NCBI RefSeq assembly: GCF_003473485.1
Contig: NC_053042.1
Span: 5,913,501 to 5,977,500, forward strand
DNA length: 64,000 nucleotides
Reading direction: 5' to 3'
Source: Medicago truncatula
Taxonomy: Eukaryota; Streptophyta; Magnoliopsida; Fabales; Fabaceae
Part shown: positions 31,628 through 44,754 of the stretch, one piece after another
How the letters are laid out: every line of letters starts with the position of its first letter
Numbering within the stretch: the stretch's first letter is position 1
Notes under the pieces: model-generated
Told to the model about the DNA's origin: nothing
Databases searched by the model: none
The model's input: only the letters and a program-made list of their open reading frames with translations
Program-made: the position numbers and the translations under genes

Positions 31628-34620
31628 CTACCCCGAAGGAGTTGGATGTGCTTTTCTTCTTGCAAAGAACATAAAAATTCGCGGAAACAATGACTTTTTC
31701 TTCTTCTTTCCACTTTTCACATCTGGCGAGGATCCATTTTCGTTGTTTGCATGAACATAAGACTTAGGACTTGAAAAGTAATGTACAGGAATAGTTTCAC
31801 TATGATTTTGATCAAGTTTACCACTATGGTTTATGTTCTGGTTTACTACATTTTGGCCTATTTCACCGGCTTTTCTCCGTTGTCCATGTTCTGCTCTCCA
31901 CTTTCTTAATTCTTGCTCTACACCTAATTTTCCTTCCCTTGCCTTCTCAGATTTATCCATAGCAATCTTCAATGATTCCCTTCTAGCAACTATTTCTTTG
32001 TTCACTTCATTCAACTTCTCCATTGTTTTCAATTCAGTCTCCTTAGCTATATCGATCTCAGAATTTGCCGTTGCAACTCTCGAATTGGCTCTTTCTTCTG
32101 CATCATGAACTTGTTTCGTTATACGATAGTACTCTTCAACTGATAGTATCACACCATTTGATGGATCCACTTCATTGTTGTTGCTTCTAGCCGACTCGCT
32201 CTCTTGCAATGCTTTAATTGCTTGTATTGCCAACCTTTCTGAAGCTCTTGCAGCTTCTATCTCCTTTTGAGCTGCAAGTAATCTACTATGCATTGTACTA
32301 GCACCGGCCTTGGCTTGTTCTGCTTCCTCCTTTACTCTCCTAAACACTTCGCAAGCTTCTCGAGCAAGCAAGTTGGCCTTATTTGCCTCTTCAGACGCTT
32401 CTTGAAGCTTCTTTGGCAGCTCAAGGATCATCTCTTTGCCTTCTTTTTCCTTCATCTGAACAAAAGCAATATCCGATTTAGTTTTGTTCAGCTCGACTTC
32501 GATAGACGCAACTGTAATCGAGGCCATTCCCTCTCTTTGCCCAATCGAGGCAAGCGATGATTTCTCTTGTTCGAGTTCTGATCTTAATGATGTTGCAGCC
32601 ACCTTTAAGTTATTTACCTCAGAAGTAGCTTTCTCTATGTCAAGCTTTACTTCTTCAAGTTCCTTTTTAGCCGACTCAACTGCCGCTTGCATTTCAATAT
32701 GTGACTTGTCCAGTTGCTCCTTTGAGACTCCTTCATCATCATCTCCTTCTTGGTTTGACTTTGATTCCATATAGGCATTTAACTCAGCTTTCAAATCAAG
32801 AAGCAACGCAGAAGCTTTACTATGTTTAGATTTAAGATCCATAGCAAACAAAATTTTTTGATTGAGTTTTTCTAGTTCTTGTTCTTCTTGTTTTAGTTCC
32901 CTCTCCCAATTGAGAGAATCTTGATCTCTTGCCATGACTGTTCCTATTCTGTGTTCTTCTGCTTCCATATGTGCAGAATGTGCTGATTCCAAAGACTCTT
33001 TTGTGGCAATCAACTCAATAGTCAAATCTTCAACCGTCTTTTCTACTTGCTTCGATGCAGCAACAGCATCTTCGGCTTTGTCAATAGCTTCGCCTTTTTC
33101 ATCAACTAAAGAAGCGTATTCCACACGCAACGAATCTAACTCGTGTTTCACCGATGTTAACTCCGTAATGGCACTCGTATACCTTGCTTTGGCAACCTCG
33201 AGTTGCGCCTTGGCTGCCACACTGGAATCTTCGGCAATACCTTGCTCCATTTCTTCCACTCTGAGCTTTGCAAGTTCTGAGTCTTGCCTTGCTTGATGCT
33301 CTTCGGTTTGTGCCCTCTCTAGGCTCAGTTTTAGTTCTTCTATTAGTCTCTTAGCGCTGTCAAGCTCCTGAAGTACTTGGACTTTTTCTTGCTCGGAGTC
33401 CTCCGATCTTTTCCTGTACTCCGGAATCTCCTCGTACAATTTTTCAAGCTGTTGTTCTACTTCCTTGCTTCGCTGAAATCAAATAATAATGAAACAATCG
33501 AAATTGAAACGGAAAAGAATATCTTTCTTCATGAAGAAGTTAAGTATTCAGGAAATTTTGAGCAAAACACAGAAATGAAAGATTGATATATACCTCGACG
33601 GCTATCATTCGATGAGCCTTCCAATCGACAATCCCTCCAAACTTAGAAACAGCTTCCTTGACAGATTCAAATGGAGCTGCCGTATCAATTATGCCTCTAT
33701 TTTCAGCAATTTTCTTCTCACTTGCAGGTGAGTCGGCACCTCCAACAGCAACATCAGGAATCTTGATTTGAGGCAGATTTACCTTTAGTTCTTTGTGATC
33801 ATTCTGAAACTCTTCTGTTTCAGAAGATGAAGCCGTTAGATCCAGCTGATTATCTAAAAAACTATCACTAAAACCACCATCCTTATGCATGTTCACAATA
33901 TCATCTAAAGTTTCTTGTTCAGAATCTGTAACCACAGGTTCCTGGTGACTTTGTTCTGTTACATGAACTTCAGCATCTGAGGTTGAGGCTAAATTTTCTT
34001 GAGGAGCATCAATAACTTCGGTTTGAGGACGATCTGTTAGAATTAATTCAATAACTAATCACATACAAGACACAATACATATATCATAATTTTAATCACA
34101 CTTTAGCGCGAAAACCAAATAAACATGAGCATGCATATAAACAACCTTTAGGGTCAATCTGCAAATCTTCTGTTACAGAAGAGGATGTTGAGAGTTCCAT
34201 AAGATTATGATCAACATCGCCGTTAGCAGTAACAGTTGAACCACCATCTTGTATATCTTCTAAAGCTTCAAGTTCAGAATCTGAAGTTATGGCTCCTAGG
34301 TGGTTTTCTTCTATTTCATGAACTGTTTCTTCTTTTGGTGTTGAAATTGAATCATCTGTGAGAAGATGTTCATCTTGTCCTATAGATTGCTCATCAGAAG
34401 CACGCGTTGACTTTGATTCTATTTCAGAGAAATTAGTCTCTTGAAAATGAGTGTCATGTTCCACTATATTTTTATCAGCTAGTGAGTTGATGGAAGCTTC
34501 AATGGAAGAGTGATTATCGGTTGGAGCTGTTATTATATCGGTATTTTCTTGAGGAGCATCTGCTAGTGAATTTGGTTCGACATTTCTTGAGGAGGTTGGT
34601 TTGTCTTCAACTTCCTCCAT
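31628..34620 (-). CDS. WEB1-like coiled-coil protein (WEB family, DUF827)
   Basis: Three exons (34146-34620, 33594-34033, 31628-33472) join in frame to 919 aa. The N-terminal third is acidic and low-complexity. About residues 260-305 hold the family start with [20 protein letters not shown], then a long coiled coil rich in E, K, A and L (about 305-850), and a basic C-terminus ([12 protein letters not shown]). Arabidopsis WEB1 works with PMI2 in light-driven chloroplast movement through actin filaments; a similar cytosolic role is inferred. Length exceeds the 807 aa recalled for WEB1, mostly in the acidic N-terminus, so a WEB1-like assignment is safe and strict orthology is not. Confidence 0.88.
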
Positions 34621-37485
34621 TGGTTAAAAAGAAATTGAGAGTGCCAAAAGTATCTAAAAGGCAAGTGAAAAAGAATATCAATGTGTGAAGAAAATGAAAG
34701 CAAAAATAATATGTGCAACATGTATAGAAAAAACATATTCAAATTGAAAAAACACAGAATATTATGATAAATGAATTAATAGAAAAAAGCTAGTAGTTCT
34801 TCCCTATGCATACATATTCAAATTGAAACTAAAATTACTATCACTAGGTTAAATAAGAATATATATATATAAAAAATTATTTCAAAGAATAATGACATAT
34901 ACAATAGGTTATAAATAATTCAGAAGAAGCAATTTCATAAACATTGAAAGTCAGATTAATTATTTCTTACCTAAAATAATTCAGACATATTCATTGACCC
35001 TTTCTGCAAGCTTTCAATTCTTAATCATAATAGGTTAAATGTTGAGATGTCTCCTGTTGCAGGGAAAATTCTTCAGGAAGAAGAGTAGTCAATTTTTATA
35101 TGGTTTGTTGACAATTCTTCTGATATAAAAAATATCAAGAGAAAAAACAAAAACTTAAGAAAAATTCCAAATTTGCTAGAGAATTGTTAAACCATATGAG
35201 AAATAATTATATCAAACTCTAGCTATGATTTATAAATACTAATCCAAACTTTGCAAACCAGAAATTTTTTGGCTATAATAATTATGAATTTTTTGCAACA
35301 TGGACATGCAAAGAGTGGACAAGGGAAGGAATTGAAAAGACAAAGAACAAAAAAAAATGAAGCAAAAAACTTGGTGCCTTGAAAAAAGAAGCACAAAGGA
35401 AACAGAAAAAAAAAATGAAATAACAAAAGTAGGAAAAGAAAGGAACATACCCTGATTAAGCAGGAACAAAATTGATGATTGATAGTAAGCAAAAATTAAT
35501 GATCAGTGAAAAATTGATGATTAAAATTAGATTTTGCAAAAAATGAATTGAAGGATGAAAAGTTGGAACTAAATTTAGAAAAGAAAGAGTCAATCAAGGT
35601 TGCATGTACAGTTAGTGGAGCCTACCTTGGTCACATTAACAAAACAAAAATGTTTGCTCTTACCTCATTCCACATCTTTTGTTGTAAAAAACACTGGCTT
35701 TTACATGAAAAGTCAAACCTATGATCATACTCCCTCCGGTCCTATTTATAAGAAATATTTAACTTTTTTAATTAATTGCATATATAATGTATTTGGTTTA
35801 TATTCAATACCAAATATATTAATTAATCAATGAATATAAAAAAATCAACTTTTTTTTTTATAAATAGGATCGAATGGTGTATTATACAAGGCCAGGAGGT
35901 TATAAGAAATTGTACTATTAATATTGTATTTTTTTCATTTTCAATCATCATCATTATCATTATAAAATGAAAGTTGGTGTTGTCTCTGCGTCATTAACCA
36001 ACATGTCAATGTGCCAGCCATTATTTGACGTCTTACACTTTCTATTCCCTTCTTTAAGTTTTTCTTTTGGAAAAAATACACTCACCACGTTTAAGGTTTT
36101 TCTAAATGATACATACACCCTTTTTATTTTATCACATGACACAAACTTTCCGTTTCGTCGTCTAATAAAAATTAGAAACGCTGACATATCTCTTCTAATT
36201 CATTTCACTCTGGTTATAAACGTTGTTGTTGTAACTTGTTCTTATTTATTTTTTTCATTGTCAATGCTTTTTCTCCATCGAAGCATTTGATCTCCAAGTT
36301 GTGTTTATCTCGATTTACCAATGAGGCGTTCGAATATCTTTGATAATTTAGTTCCAAATAGTTAAATCATACGTGAATGCACTATAACATTATTTCCAAG
36401 TTCAAATGGATCAACTCCTAGAATATCAACCAACAGCTCACTAAATTGCCCCAAATATGTTCAACAGTGTATGTCAAAGCAAATGATGGATAAGTGCAAT
36501 AGACATGAGACTCCATCTCATTAATTCGGTGATGGAAATTTCAGGTTTCCACATTCCATCTCCTTGCAAATGCTAACAAAAGACCGGAATCAATATTGTG
36601 GAACCTCTTGCAAGCAACATGTGACAGACAAGTAGTATAATCATTTTTAATAACAAGTGCTCTAAGAACATTGTTTAAGCATTTAAAAATAGTAACTTTT
36701 GGATTGGAAATTATACGGTTATGACTTTAATAAGTGTTTGACTTGTATTTTTAAGATATAATTTCTTTTTGTATATTCCTTAAACAATGCCTTTGGGCAC
36801 AGGTTAACAAGACCCTTTTTAATAAATAAAATTCAAACATCCTAAAATCGATTCTATACCGGCTAAATCAATTTAACTCTAAAACATGTAACCAAACAAA
36901 CACATCTCCTTGATAAAAATAGCTATTAAATAAAATTAATTGACAACAGACAAATTTCTAATAAATAATCAATAAAAAGACGATCCATTAAATCAAGTGT
37001 GTTTGATAAAATTAAATGGTGAACAATTTTTATTTTATTTTTATCAATAAATGGTGAACTAATTGATAAACATGAAACAACATGGAGTAATTTTTTTAAT
37101 CAATATTTGTTTTTTAATTAAGATTACAAGATCACATTGAATTAAAAAGTATAAGCTATAAAAACATGTAATAAGTTTAAAAAAAAATATATGCTAGTAA
37201 AAATAAAGTTATAATTTCATGATTTTTTTTTGAAGAACAAATATATCAATTTTGATGGATTTAACTTATAAGTTTTAAGCTACAAGCTAAAAAAAATGGC
37301 ATTTGCAAACATGGCCTAAATTGTCGTTTAGCTGCAGGCAGCTTCTTCGAATGGCTTCTTCACTCATCACACCTCGATCGATCACGTTGTAAATTCAATT
37401 CACGCGATAATTTGAAGAAACCTTCACATTTTTGGTTCGAGTTGCGATTCCGATTCCTATCGATCGATTGTGAATCGCGGCGGCG
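34621..37485. other. intergenic between divergent genes
   Basis: It contains the upstream regions of the WEB1-like gene (-) and VPS11 (+). A Stowaway-like MITE lies at 35.73-35.88 kb. The open frames at 35.2-36.3 kb are unsupported. An AT-rich stretch ends with a decayed inverted-repeat end near 37.2-37.3 kb (TTGCAAACATGGCC). Confidence 0.6.
35730..35879. mobile_element. Stowaway-like MITE
   Basis: It is 150 bp long. The left end CTCCCTCCGGTCCTATTTAT and right end ATAAATAGGATCGAATGGTG are inverted, flanked on both sides by TA. It is non-coding. Confidence 0.8.
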
Positions 37486-40400
37486 ATGTATCAATGGCGG
37501 AAGTTCGAATTCTTCGAGGAGAAGTACGTTGCAAAATGCACAATTCCAGAAGAAGAAGAACAAGATGACAACAACGTGAAAGAGAAAGAGAAGGAGAGGA
37601 AAATCGAGTGTTGTTCGAGTGGAAGGGGTAAAGTGGTAACTGGTTTTGATGATGGAACCGTTTGCTTCTTCGATCGAGGACTCAAGTTCAATTATTCTTT
37701 TCAACCTCATTCTTCTTCTGTTCTCTTTATTCAACAACTCAAGGTTCTTCTTTCAAATTTTCAATTTCTTTTGTTTGAGGAATTGGGTTTTGGAAAGTTT
37801 GTATTTTTTTGGTGTTTGGTTGCTTGATGAATAGGTTTTGAGGATGAACATTGATTTGGGGACGTGGGCAGTTGTAGAAAGTGGAAATCAAAATCATAAA
37901 AGTACAATTTGATTGATTAATTGATTTAGTTTTGGAATTGTTTGTTTTAGGTAATTGGGTATCTGTTTGATTGAAATTGAGCATCCTTTGATCGTTTCAT
38001 TAGTTTTTTTTTTTTTTGTTGAGAATATTGCTGCTTCATTTGTTAGGATTATTATCATTGTTTGTATTTGTGAAAATTGGTGAAGAATTCCATGGTTTAG
38101 TACCATGGGCCTGCTTGGATTGACTTATTTGAGTTTATCTACTCCTACTAGTTTTGGGAGAACTTATGAAAACAGCTTATGTCATTGTTCATAAGTTCTC
38201 CAAGATAGCTTACAAAAACAGCTTATAGCTAAGCTTATACAAAAAAAAAAAATTAACTTTATTTTATCTGCCACCATAGAAATAGCTTATACATAAGCGC
38301 TTATCATGATAAGCACTTGTGCTATAAGCTTCAAATAAGCTGTTTATCCAAACAGGACCCATATGTATGTGTGTTTGCATGCACACATGAGTGCCTATAT
38401 GTTGGTTAAAAAGAAAAGATTGGTGACTTTTGTAATTTAAATGTTTTCCAGGGGTCTTGATTTGAACTTAAAACATTGTGCTTTTGTTTGTTGATTAACC
38501 AGCAACGCAACTTCCTGGTAACGATTGGGGAAGACGAACAACTTACTCCCCAGCAATCAGCTTTGTGCCTGAAGGTTTTTGACTTAGATAAGATGCAATC
38601 TGAAAGTACGAGTACGGCGAGTCCTGATTGTGTTGGGATATTGCGTATATTCACTAATCAGTTTCCTGAGGCAATGGTAATGACACTGTTATGCTTATGC
38701 ACACTTGTTGCTCTTTTATCTTTAGAGAAATTATATCTGTATGGTAATGGTATGTCTGGTTAGTAACATGATTTGATTATTTCTATGCTTCTTTTTAATG
38801 ATTTTGGAATTGTGGTGTACTGCAGATTACATCTTTTATTGTCTTAGAGGAAGTGCCTCCAATACTACTCATAGCTATTGGCTTAGACAATGGTTCAATT
38901 TACTGCATCAAAGGAGATATTGCACGGGAGCGTATCACCCGTTTCAAGCTTCAGGTGGAAAACCATTCAGACAAAACTCTTTCCTCAATCACCGGTCTTG
39001 GGTTTAGGGTGGACGGTCAATCACTTCAGTTGTTTGCAGTAACCCCGAGTTCTGTGAGCTTGTTTTCATTGCATGATCAACCACCAAGGAGGCAAACCCT
39101 TGATCAGATTGGATCTGGTGTGAACAGTGTTACAATGAGTGACCGTTATGTATGCAACCTTTGTTCCTTGCTCTCAATATATTTTTATATATTATCCTTG
39201 CTGAATGCTAAATGTATCTGTATGTTAACGTGAACAGGAGTTAATAATTGGTCGACCAGAAGCAGTATATTTTTATGAAGTTGATGGACGTGGTCCTTGT
39301 TGGGCTTTTGAGGGAGAAAAGAAATTGGTAAGATGGTTTCGTGGATACCTTTTGTGTGTTATTGCAGATCAAAGAACAGGAAAGCATACTTTCAACATCT
39401 ATGACTTGAAGAATCGTTTAATAGCTCACAGTGCCCTGGTTAAAGATGTTTCTCATATGCTCTATGAATGGGGTAACATCATACTCATAATGACAGACAA
39501 ATCAACTTTATGTATTGGGGAAAAGGATATGGAAAGCAAATTAGACATGTTATTCAAGAAAAACCTATATACTGTGGCAATTAATCTTGTTCAGACTCAA
39601 CAAGCAGATGCTGCAGCTACTTCTGAAGTTCTGAGAAAATATGGGGATCATCTATACAGCAAGCAAGACTATGATGAGGCAATGTCCCAATACATAAATA
39701 CTATTGGTCAGCTTGAACCTTCTTATGTGATACAAAAGTTTTTGGATGCTCAAAGAATCTACAACCTCACAAATTACTTGGAAAAGCTACATGAGAAGGG
39801 TCTTGCTTCTAAAGATCATACCACACTTCTATTGAACTGTTACACCAAATTGAAAGATGTTGAAAAACTAAACTTGTTTATTAGAAGTGAAGACAGCATC
39901 GGGGAACTTAAGTTTGACGTGGAAACAGCAATCAGGGTTTGCCGTTCTGCCAATTACCATGAGCATGCAATGTATGTTGCAAAGAAGGCTGGGAGACATG
40001 AATGGTACTTGAAGATTTTGCTTGAAGATCTTGGTAGTTATGAAGAGGCCTTGGAATATATTTCTAGTCTTGAATCAAGTCAGGCAGGGATGACAATAAA
40101 GGAGTATGGTAAAATTCTAATAGAGCACAAGCCATCGGAGACAATTCAGATTCTCATTAGGCTTTGCACAGATGAGGGTGACAAAAGAGGACATTCAAAT
40201 GGTGTGTATGTGTCTATGTTGCCATCTCCTGTTGATTTTCTCAGCATTTTCGTTCATCACCCTCATTCCCTTATGGATTTTCTTGAAAAATATACCAATA
40301 AGGTCAAGGATTCACCTGCTCAAGTGGAGATTAACAATACCCTCTTAGAGTTGTATATATCCAACGAATTGAACTTTCCTTCAGTATCACAGTCTAATGA

Positions 40401-43357
40401 GGGTGCAGATTACCTTAACGTAGCATCAGAAAAAACTTCAAAAATAAGTGTCCAAACCAATGGAACTATTTCTGATCACAAAAGTTCCAAAAAGGAAAAG
40501 GGCCGTCTTGAAAGGCGTGAAAAGGGTCTGCACATGCTTAAGAGTGCATGGCCTCCAGAGACAGAACATCCACTTTATGATGTTGATTTAGCTATTATAC
40601 TGTGTGAAATGAATTCATTCAAAGATGGGCTTTTGTATTTGTATGAAAAGATGAAACTCTACAAGGAAGTAATTGCTTGCTATATGCAGGCGCATGATCA
40701 CAACGGATTAATTGCATGCTGCAAAAGACTGGGTGATTCAGTTAAAGGAGGGGATCCATCTCTTTGGGCGGATGTACTCAAATATTTTGGTGAGCTTGGA
40801 GAAGATTGCTCCAAAGAAGTAAAAGAAGTTTTGAATTACATTGAAAGGGATAATATTTTACCCCCCATAATTGTCCTTCAAACTCTGTCAAAAAACCCTT
40901 GCCTCACACTTTCAGTGATCAAGGATTACATTGCTCGGAAGCTTGAGCAGGAATCAAAGGTGATTGAGGAGGACCGACAAGCTATTGAGAAATATCAGGT
41001 TGGATCTTTTTTTCTTAAGCATATGATTTGATCTTAACTTTATTTGATAGCTTATGTATTTGTCTTTCCGTACTTCCATTGCATATACAAATAGCCATTT
41101 TCCCATTTCCTATTATTGTTGTCACATTATGAACAATATATACGAAAGCATGATGATTTCCATACAATAGACACCGATAGTGGATAAGACTATGGTTTAG
41201 TTATGAAGAACATATACAAGTGCGATGATTTCCATATAATAGACACTGATAGCAGATAAGACTGGTTTTTAGAGCTGAAGTTGTTTACATTTTAGGAATT
41301 TACAAACAATGGACCTATGGTTGTATGTATGCAGCTAAGCTTTTTTCTTTACTTTTTTCTTCCTACAAAAAACATCCATTAGAAGCAGGTTCATGAATAT
41401 CTATTTTTCTCATTCTTATCCTGAAGAAGGCCAGCAGGAACGATACTTACTTGAAACGGCGCTTCATTAATTGCACTAATATTGATGATAGTAACACAAG
41501 GATATTGGGTCAGCAGAGTGGGCCAAAGGTGTTAAAGGTCTATGTGAGAAAAATTATGAAGTAATACTGCTGATGTGGTAGTAGAGTAGCGCGAGGGGTT
41601 TGGTGTAGTTACGATTTGTTATAATCAGTGAGGCTAGCTGGAGAGAGGGTATGCAGAAGTTTGTTTTCTGTTAGTTAGGCAGAGAATTGTAATCTCTCTG
41701 TGGAGCTCAGCTCTGGGGTGGATTGGGAGTGTGTTCCCATCTGCATTTGCAATTTCTGATTCACTAATACCAAAACCATTTTCTCATATTTCTGTTCATT
41801 TCCTGTTTTACTACTTCTCTGTCTTGAGGTATGCATCAATTGGGACAGTAGAAAACAGTTATAACCTAAAAGGACTAGAGGCATATTAGAATTATGTGAC
41901 TAGCATGGATGATCCAAAAATATATGGCTAGTACTTTCAACATTTATCAATGTTGGGTTTTGAAATTGTTTCTTATCCCTCTATATCTGAATGACAAAAC
42001 CATACATGTTTAACATTGTATCTTCGAACTCAGAAGCAATTTGGTCTTCCTAGATATTAAGTCCAGTCCATATCCCATCCTAGATAAGTCTAGCCCTCCA
42101 AAGTGTTGTTTGGCCAGTCTTCCATCCACCCTATCTCTAATTCCTGACACAGTTAAAATTCTTGTCTTGAAATTCAGACGCAATTTAACCTTGCTTTTAG
42201 TCCACACCTATAAAGCACGGACACTCCTCGGATTAGACGTGTCCCGGTGTTGGACACGTGTCGTGTCTGACACCGACGCATATAATTACACTGAATTATG
42301 TGATTTTTTCAGATTATTAGCGGTGTCGGCGTCTCAGTGTCTGTGTCATGTCCGTATCCGTGCTACATAGGTCCACACGCAATCTAGCCTTAATCTTGTG
42401 ACTGAGTTTTATTTTTTAGTTTATTTTCTTTTAGTAAGCTTTAACTTGAGAGAAAGTACTACAATCATGTTGTCAAATCACAGTGATAGTGGCGCTATAG
42501 CACTGTAGCATAGCGGATTTTGATGAATCTGCTATGTAAACAGTAAACTGCAACGCTATCCTAGTTTCTCTGTTAGGGCAATAATGGCCTCTGTTCTAGT
42601 TTCTGCTAGTTGATATAGCGGCAATGGGGAAAAGGAGATTTCAGGGTTTTATAAAATAATAAAACTGAAAATCTGCATGTGTGCCGAGCATTACTTATTT
42701 TTATAGTTGAAAAACTGAAGAGTTAGCGTGAGCATTACTCCTATATGCACCGTAATACATGAATCTTTCAACAAAATTTTATAAAAGCTATGATTTGCCT
42801 CCACCCCGTTTTTATTTGTATGTATCGTGACTTTTTTAATATATAAATGACTTATTCTATTTCACATAGTGTTTTGCCTTTTGTAACTCATGCAATATGA
42901 ACTTTATCACATACCTCACACTTTTATCTTCCCTAAACAGTTTGTGATACTCCCGGATCATTTCCTCATAATTAAATATGAGCAAGAATTTGGATATGGA
43001 ACAGAAAATGGAGATATTGGAATTTGTCATGCTTGAACTCTCTGAGGGAAGGGAATAAAAAACACTCATTCGAAATTAGAGCATTGGCTATTACTTACTA
43101 GGTGATTGTGGTGTTTTAAAGTAAAACAGACATATTTGTTCTGCTATAATACATGTTACGGACCATATGCTATAAAGCAAGGCACATGTTCATAATTTGT
43201 ATGAATTGAATTTTAGTCACCTATATCTCTTTTAGTTCCTGCTGAAGATGCAGATTAGTTGTTTAGGGATGATAGATTTGTATACTACAAAAAATTTGTT
43301 TTATAAGAAATGATAATCTCTTTTAAATGATAATTTTATTAATAAATATTTCTCAAA

Positions 43358-43440
<83 letters not shown>

Positions 43441-44754
43441 ATGAAAATGATAGTTACATGTGAGAATGATAAGAATAAATGAGTCACTAGATTAAAAAGA
43501 AGGGCTAAGATTAAAACATAGATTAAATAAGTCATATGCCAAACATGTGCCTTTCTCTCAATACCTGTTCGCGTTCTCACTTCTTCTTTCTTCTTTTCCC
43601 TTTCAAATTCTTCTTCCTTCCTGCGTGCTTCAACGTAGCCTCAATTAAAGAAGATACCAATTTCATTGTACCTTTGCATTTGCCTTCCTTTAATGGCAGT
43701 GCTAATTTTTCTTGTCCATAAACATCCCGAGGAAAAAAGCAACTACTTCCAAAAAAGTGAAATTATGTGGATTTGTGAGGTCTTGTCTAAATATGTCCTC
43801 CCCTTTTATCCTTTCATTAATGAAATTATGTGGAATGTAAATTCAAGTATGATAAAGCTATTTTGAACTTTTGATTTATTAACTGGGTTTAGGATGAACT
43901 TTAAAATTATAGAAATCGGCAATCTGGGTTTCTAAATTTTTTAAAACAACCGATAACTACACAAAAAAGAGGAACGTAGAGAGATGGCCGGAATCACCAA
44001 TGTTGATGATCGGAATTGCCGTCGTTGAGAGATGAGTGAAAAGGGGTGGAGGAAAGATGAGGATGAACAAGAATGTGAAGGGCTGGGAGAGAGAACAAAA
44101 GTGAGAAAGAGGCATGTGAATGACACATGACTCATTTAATCTATGTTTTAATCTTAGCCTTTCTTTTTAATCTAGTGGCTTGTATTTATTCTTATCATTC
44201 TCACATATAACTATCATTCTCATGTGATATGCCCCCTATATATATATATTAAAAAATCCTTGCCTAATGCGAGTTTGCAGTGGTATTCATACCATCTTAG
44301 TTATTTGTTATTTTTCTGTAAACAGCATGGAAGGATTTTTATAAAGTATATTCTCTCTGTGCAGGAAGACACACAGGCAATGAGGAAAGAAGTTCAAGAT
44401 CTTAGGACAAATGCGAGGATTTTTCAGCTTAGCAAGTGCACAGCATGTACGTTCACCCTAGACCTGCCCGCTGTGCACTTCATGTGCATGCACTCATTCC
44501 ATTTGTGGTGCCTTGGCGATAATGAGAAAGAATGCCCCGCGTGTGCCCCAGAATATAGGTCTGTCTTAGAAATGAAAAGAAATTTAGAGCAAAATTCAAA
44601 AAGTCAGGACAGGTTTTTCCAGCAAGTTAAGAACTCCAAAGATGGGTTTTCTGTCATTGCTGAATATTTTGGAAAAGGGATTATCAGCAAAACAAGCAAT
44701 GGATCCACTCCGGGTCTCGGATCTGGAAATGCATCATCTAGCAGTGGCTTCTGA
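37486..44754 (+). CDS. VPS11: Vacuolar protein sorting 11 (VPS11), HOPS/CORVET core subunit
   Basis: Five exons (37486-37743, 38503-38676, 38826-39149, 39238-40998, 44365-44754) join in frame to 968 aa, near the family's length. The N-terminal part is a WD-like beta propeller (YQWRKFEFFEEKY, GFDDGTVCFFDRG, LLIAIGLDNGSIYCIKGDIA), the middle is an alpha-solenoid with clathrin heavy-chain-like repeats (DYDEAMSQYI, KDGLLYLYEKMKLY), and exon 5 has a coiled segment then a RING finger (about 864-905: CTAC, CMCMHSFH, CPAC). VPS11 scaffolds tethering complexes for vacuole and late-endosome fusion and is essential in plants. The 3.4-kb last intron carries several transposons yet separates a solenoid exon from the RING exon cleanly. 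No lesion was seen. Confidence 0.95.
38107..38360. mobile_element. MITE-like element in VPS11 intron 1
   Basis: The ends GGGCCTGCTTGGATTG and TATCCAAACAGGACCC are inverted repeats. Internal AGCTTAT/ATAAGCT palindromic motifs match the element at 30.9 kb. Length about 254 bp, non-coding. Confidence 0.65.
41125..41270. repeat. Imperfect tandem repeat in VPS11 intron 4
   Basis: Two copies of a segment with GATGATTTCCATA, AATAGACAC, GATAG and GATAAGACT lie in succession, about 80 bases apart. Confidence 0.6.
42214..42364. mobile_element. Small inverted-repeat element in VPS11 intron 4
   Basis: About 151 bp, with the left end AGCACGGACACTCCTC and right end TGTCCGTATCCGTGCT inverted, rich in GTGTCGG-type motifs and much less AT-rich than its surroundings. 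No certain target duplication. Confidence 0.55.
43361..43437. repeat. (TA)n microsatellite
   Basis: A 77-base uninterrupted TA run directly abuts the left arm of a long inverted-repeat element in VPS11 intron 4. The copy number is probably unstable. Confidence 0.95.
43436..44230. mobile_element. Long-terminal-inverted-repeat DNA element (Mutator-like) in VPS11 intron 4
   Basis: The arms at about 43436-43540 and 44111-44230 are inverted copies of each other over more than 100 bases (GAATGATAAGAATAAAT, ACTAGATTAAAAAGAA and GGCTAAGATTAAAACATAGA in the left orientation). The similarity continues more weakly inward (TCTTTCTCA, TTCTCAC). Interior of about 570 bp with no recognised gene. Long arms suggest a Mutator-like non-autonomous element; target duplication not resolved because the left flank is a TA microsatellite. 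Confidence 0.7.

Noticed and set aside
32288-33296. Plus-strand open frames opposite the WEB1-like gene
   Set aside because: They are antisense shadows of a long biased coiled-coil coding region.
35223-36290. Several 75-107 aa frames upstream of VPS11
   Set aside because: Overlapping frames on both strands, low complexity, and no recognised domain.
37894-38106. 70-aa minus-strand open frame in VPS11 intron 1
   Set aside because: AT-rich, no motif, within a well-defined intron.
41545-41850. Possible solo LTR-like fragment in VPS11 intron 4
   Set aside because: The style hints at an LTR end, but no convincing terminal dinucleotides, flanking duplication or internal retroelement parts were found.
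43361-43437. TA run as a replication or scaffold signal
   Set aside because: A simple microsatellite is the sufficient explanation.
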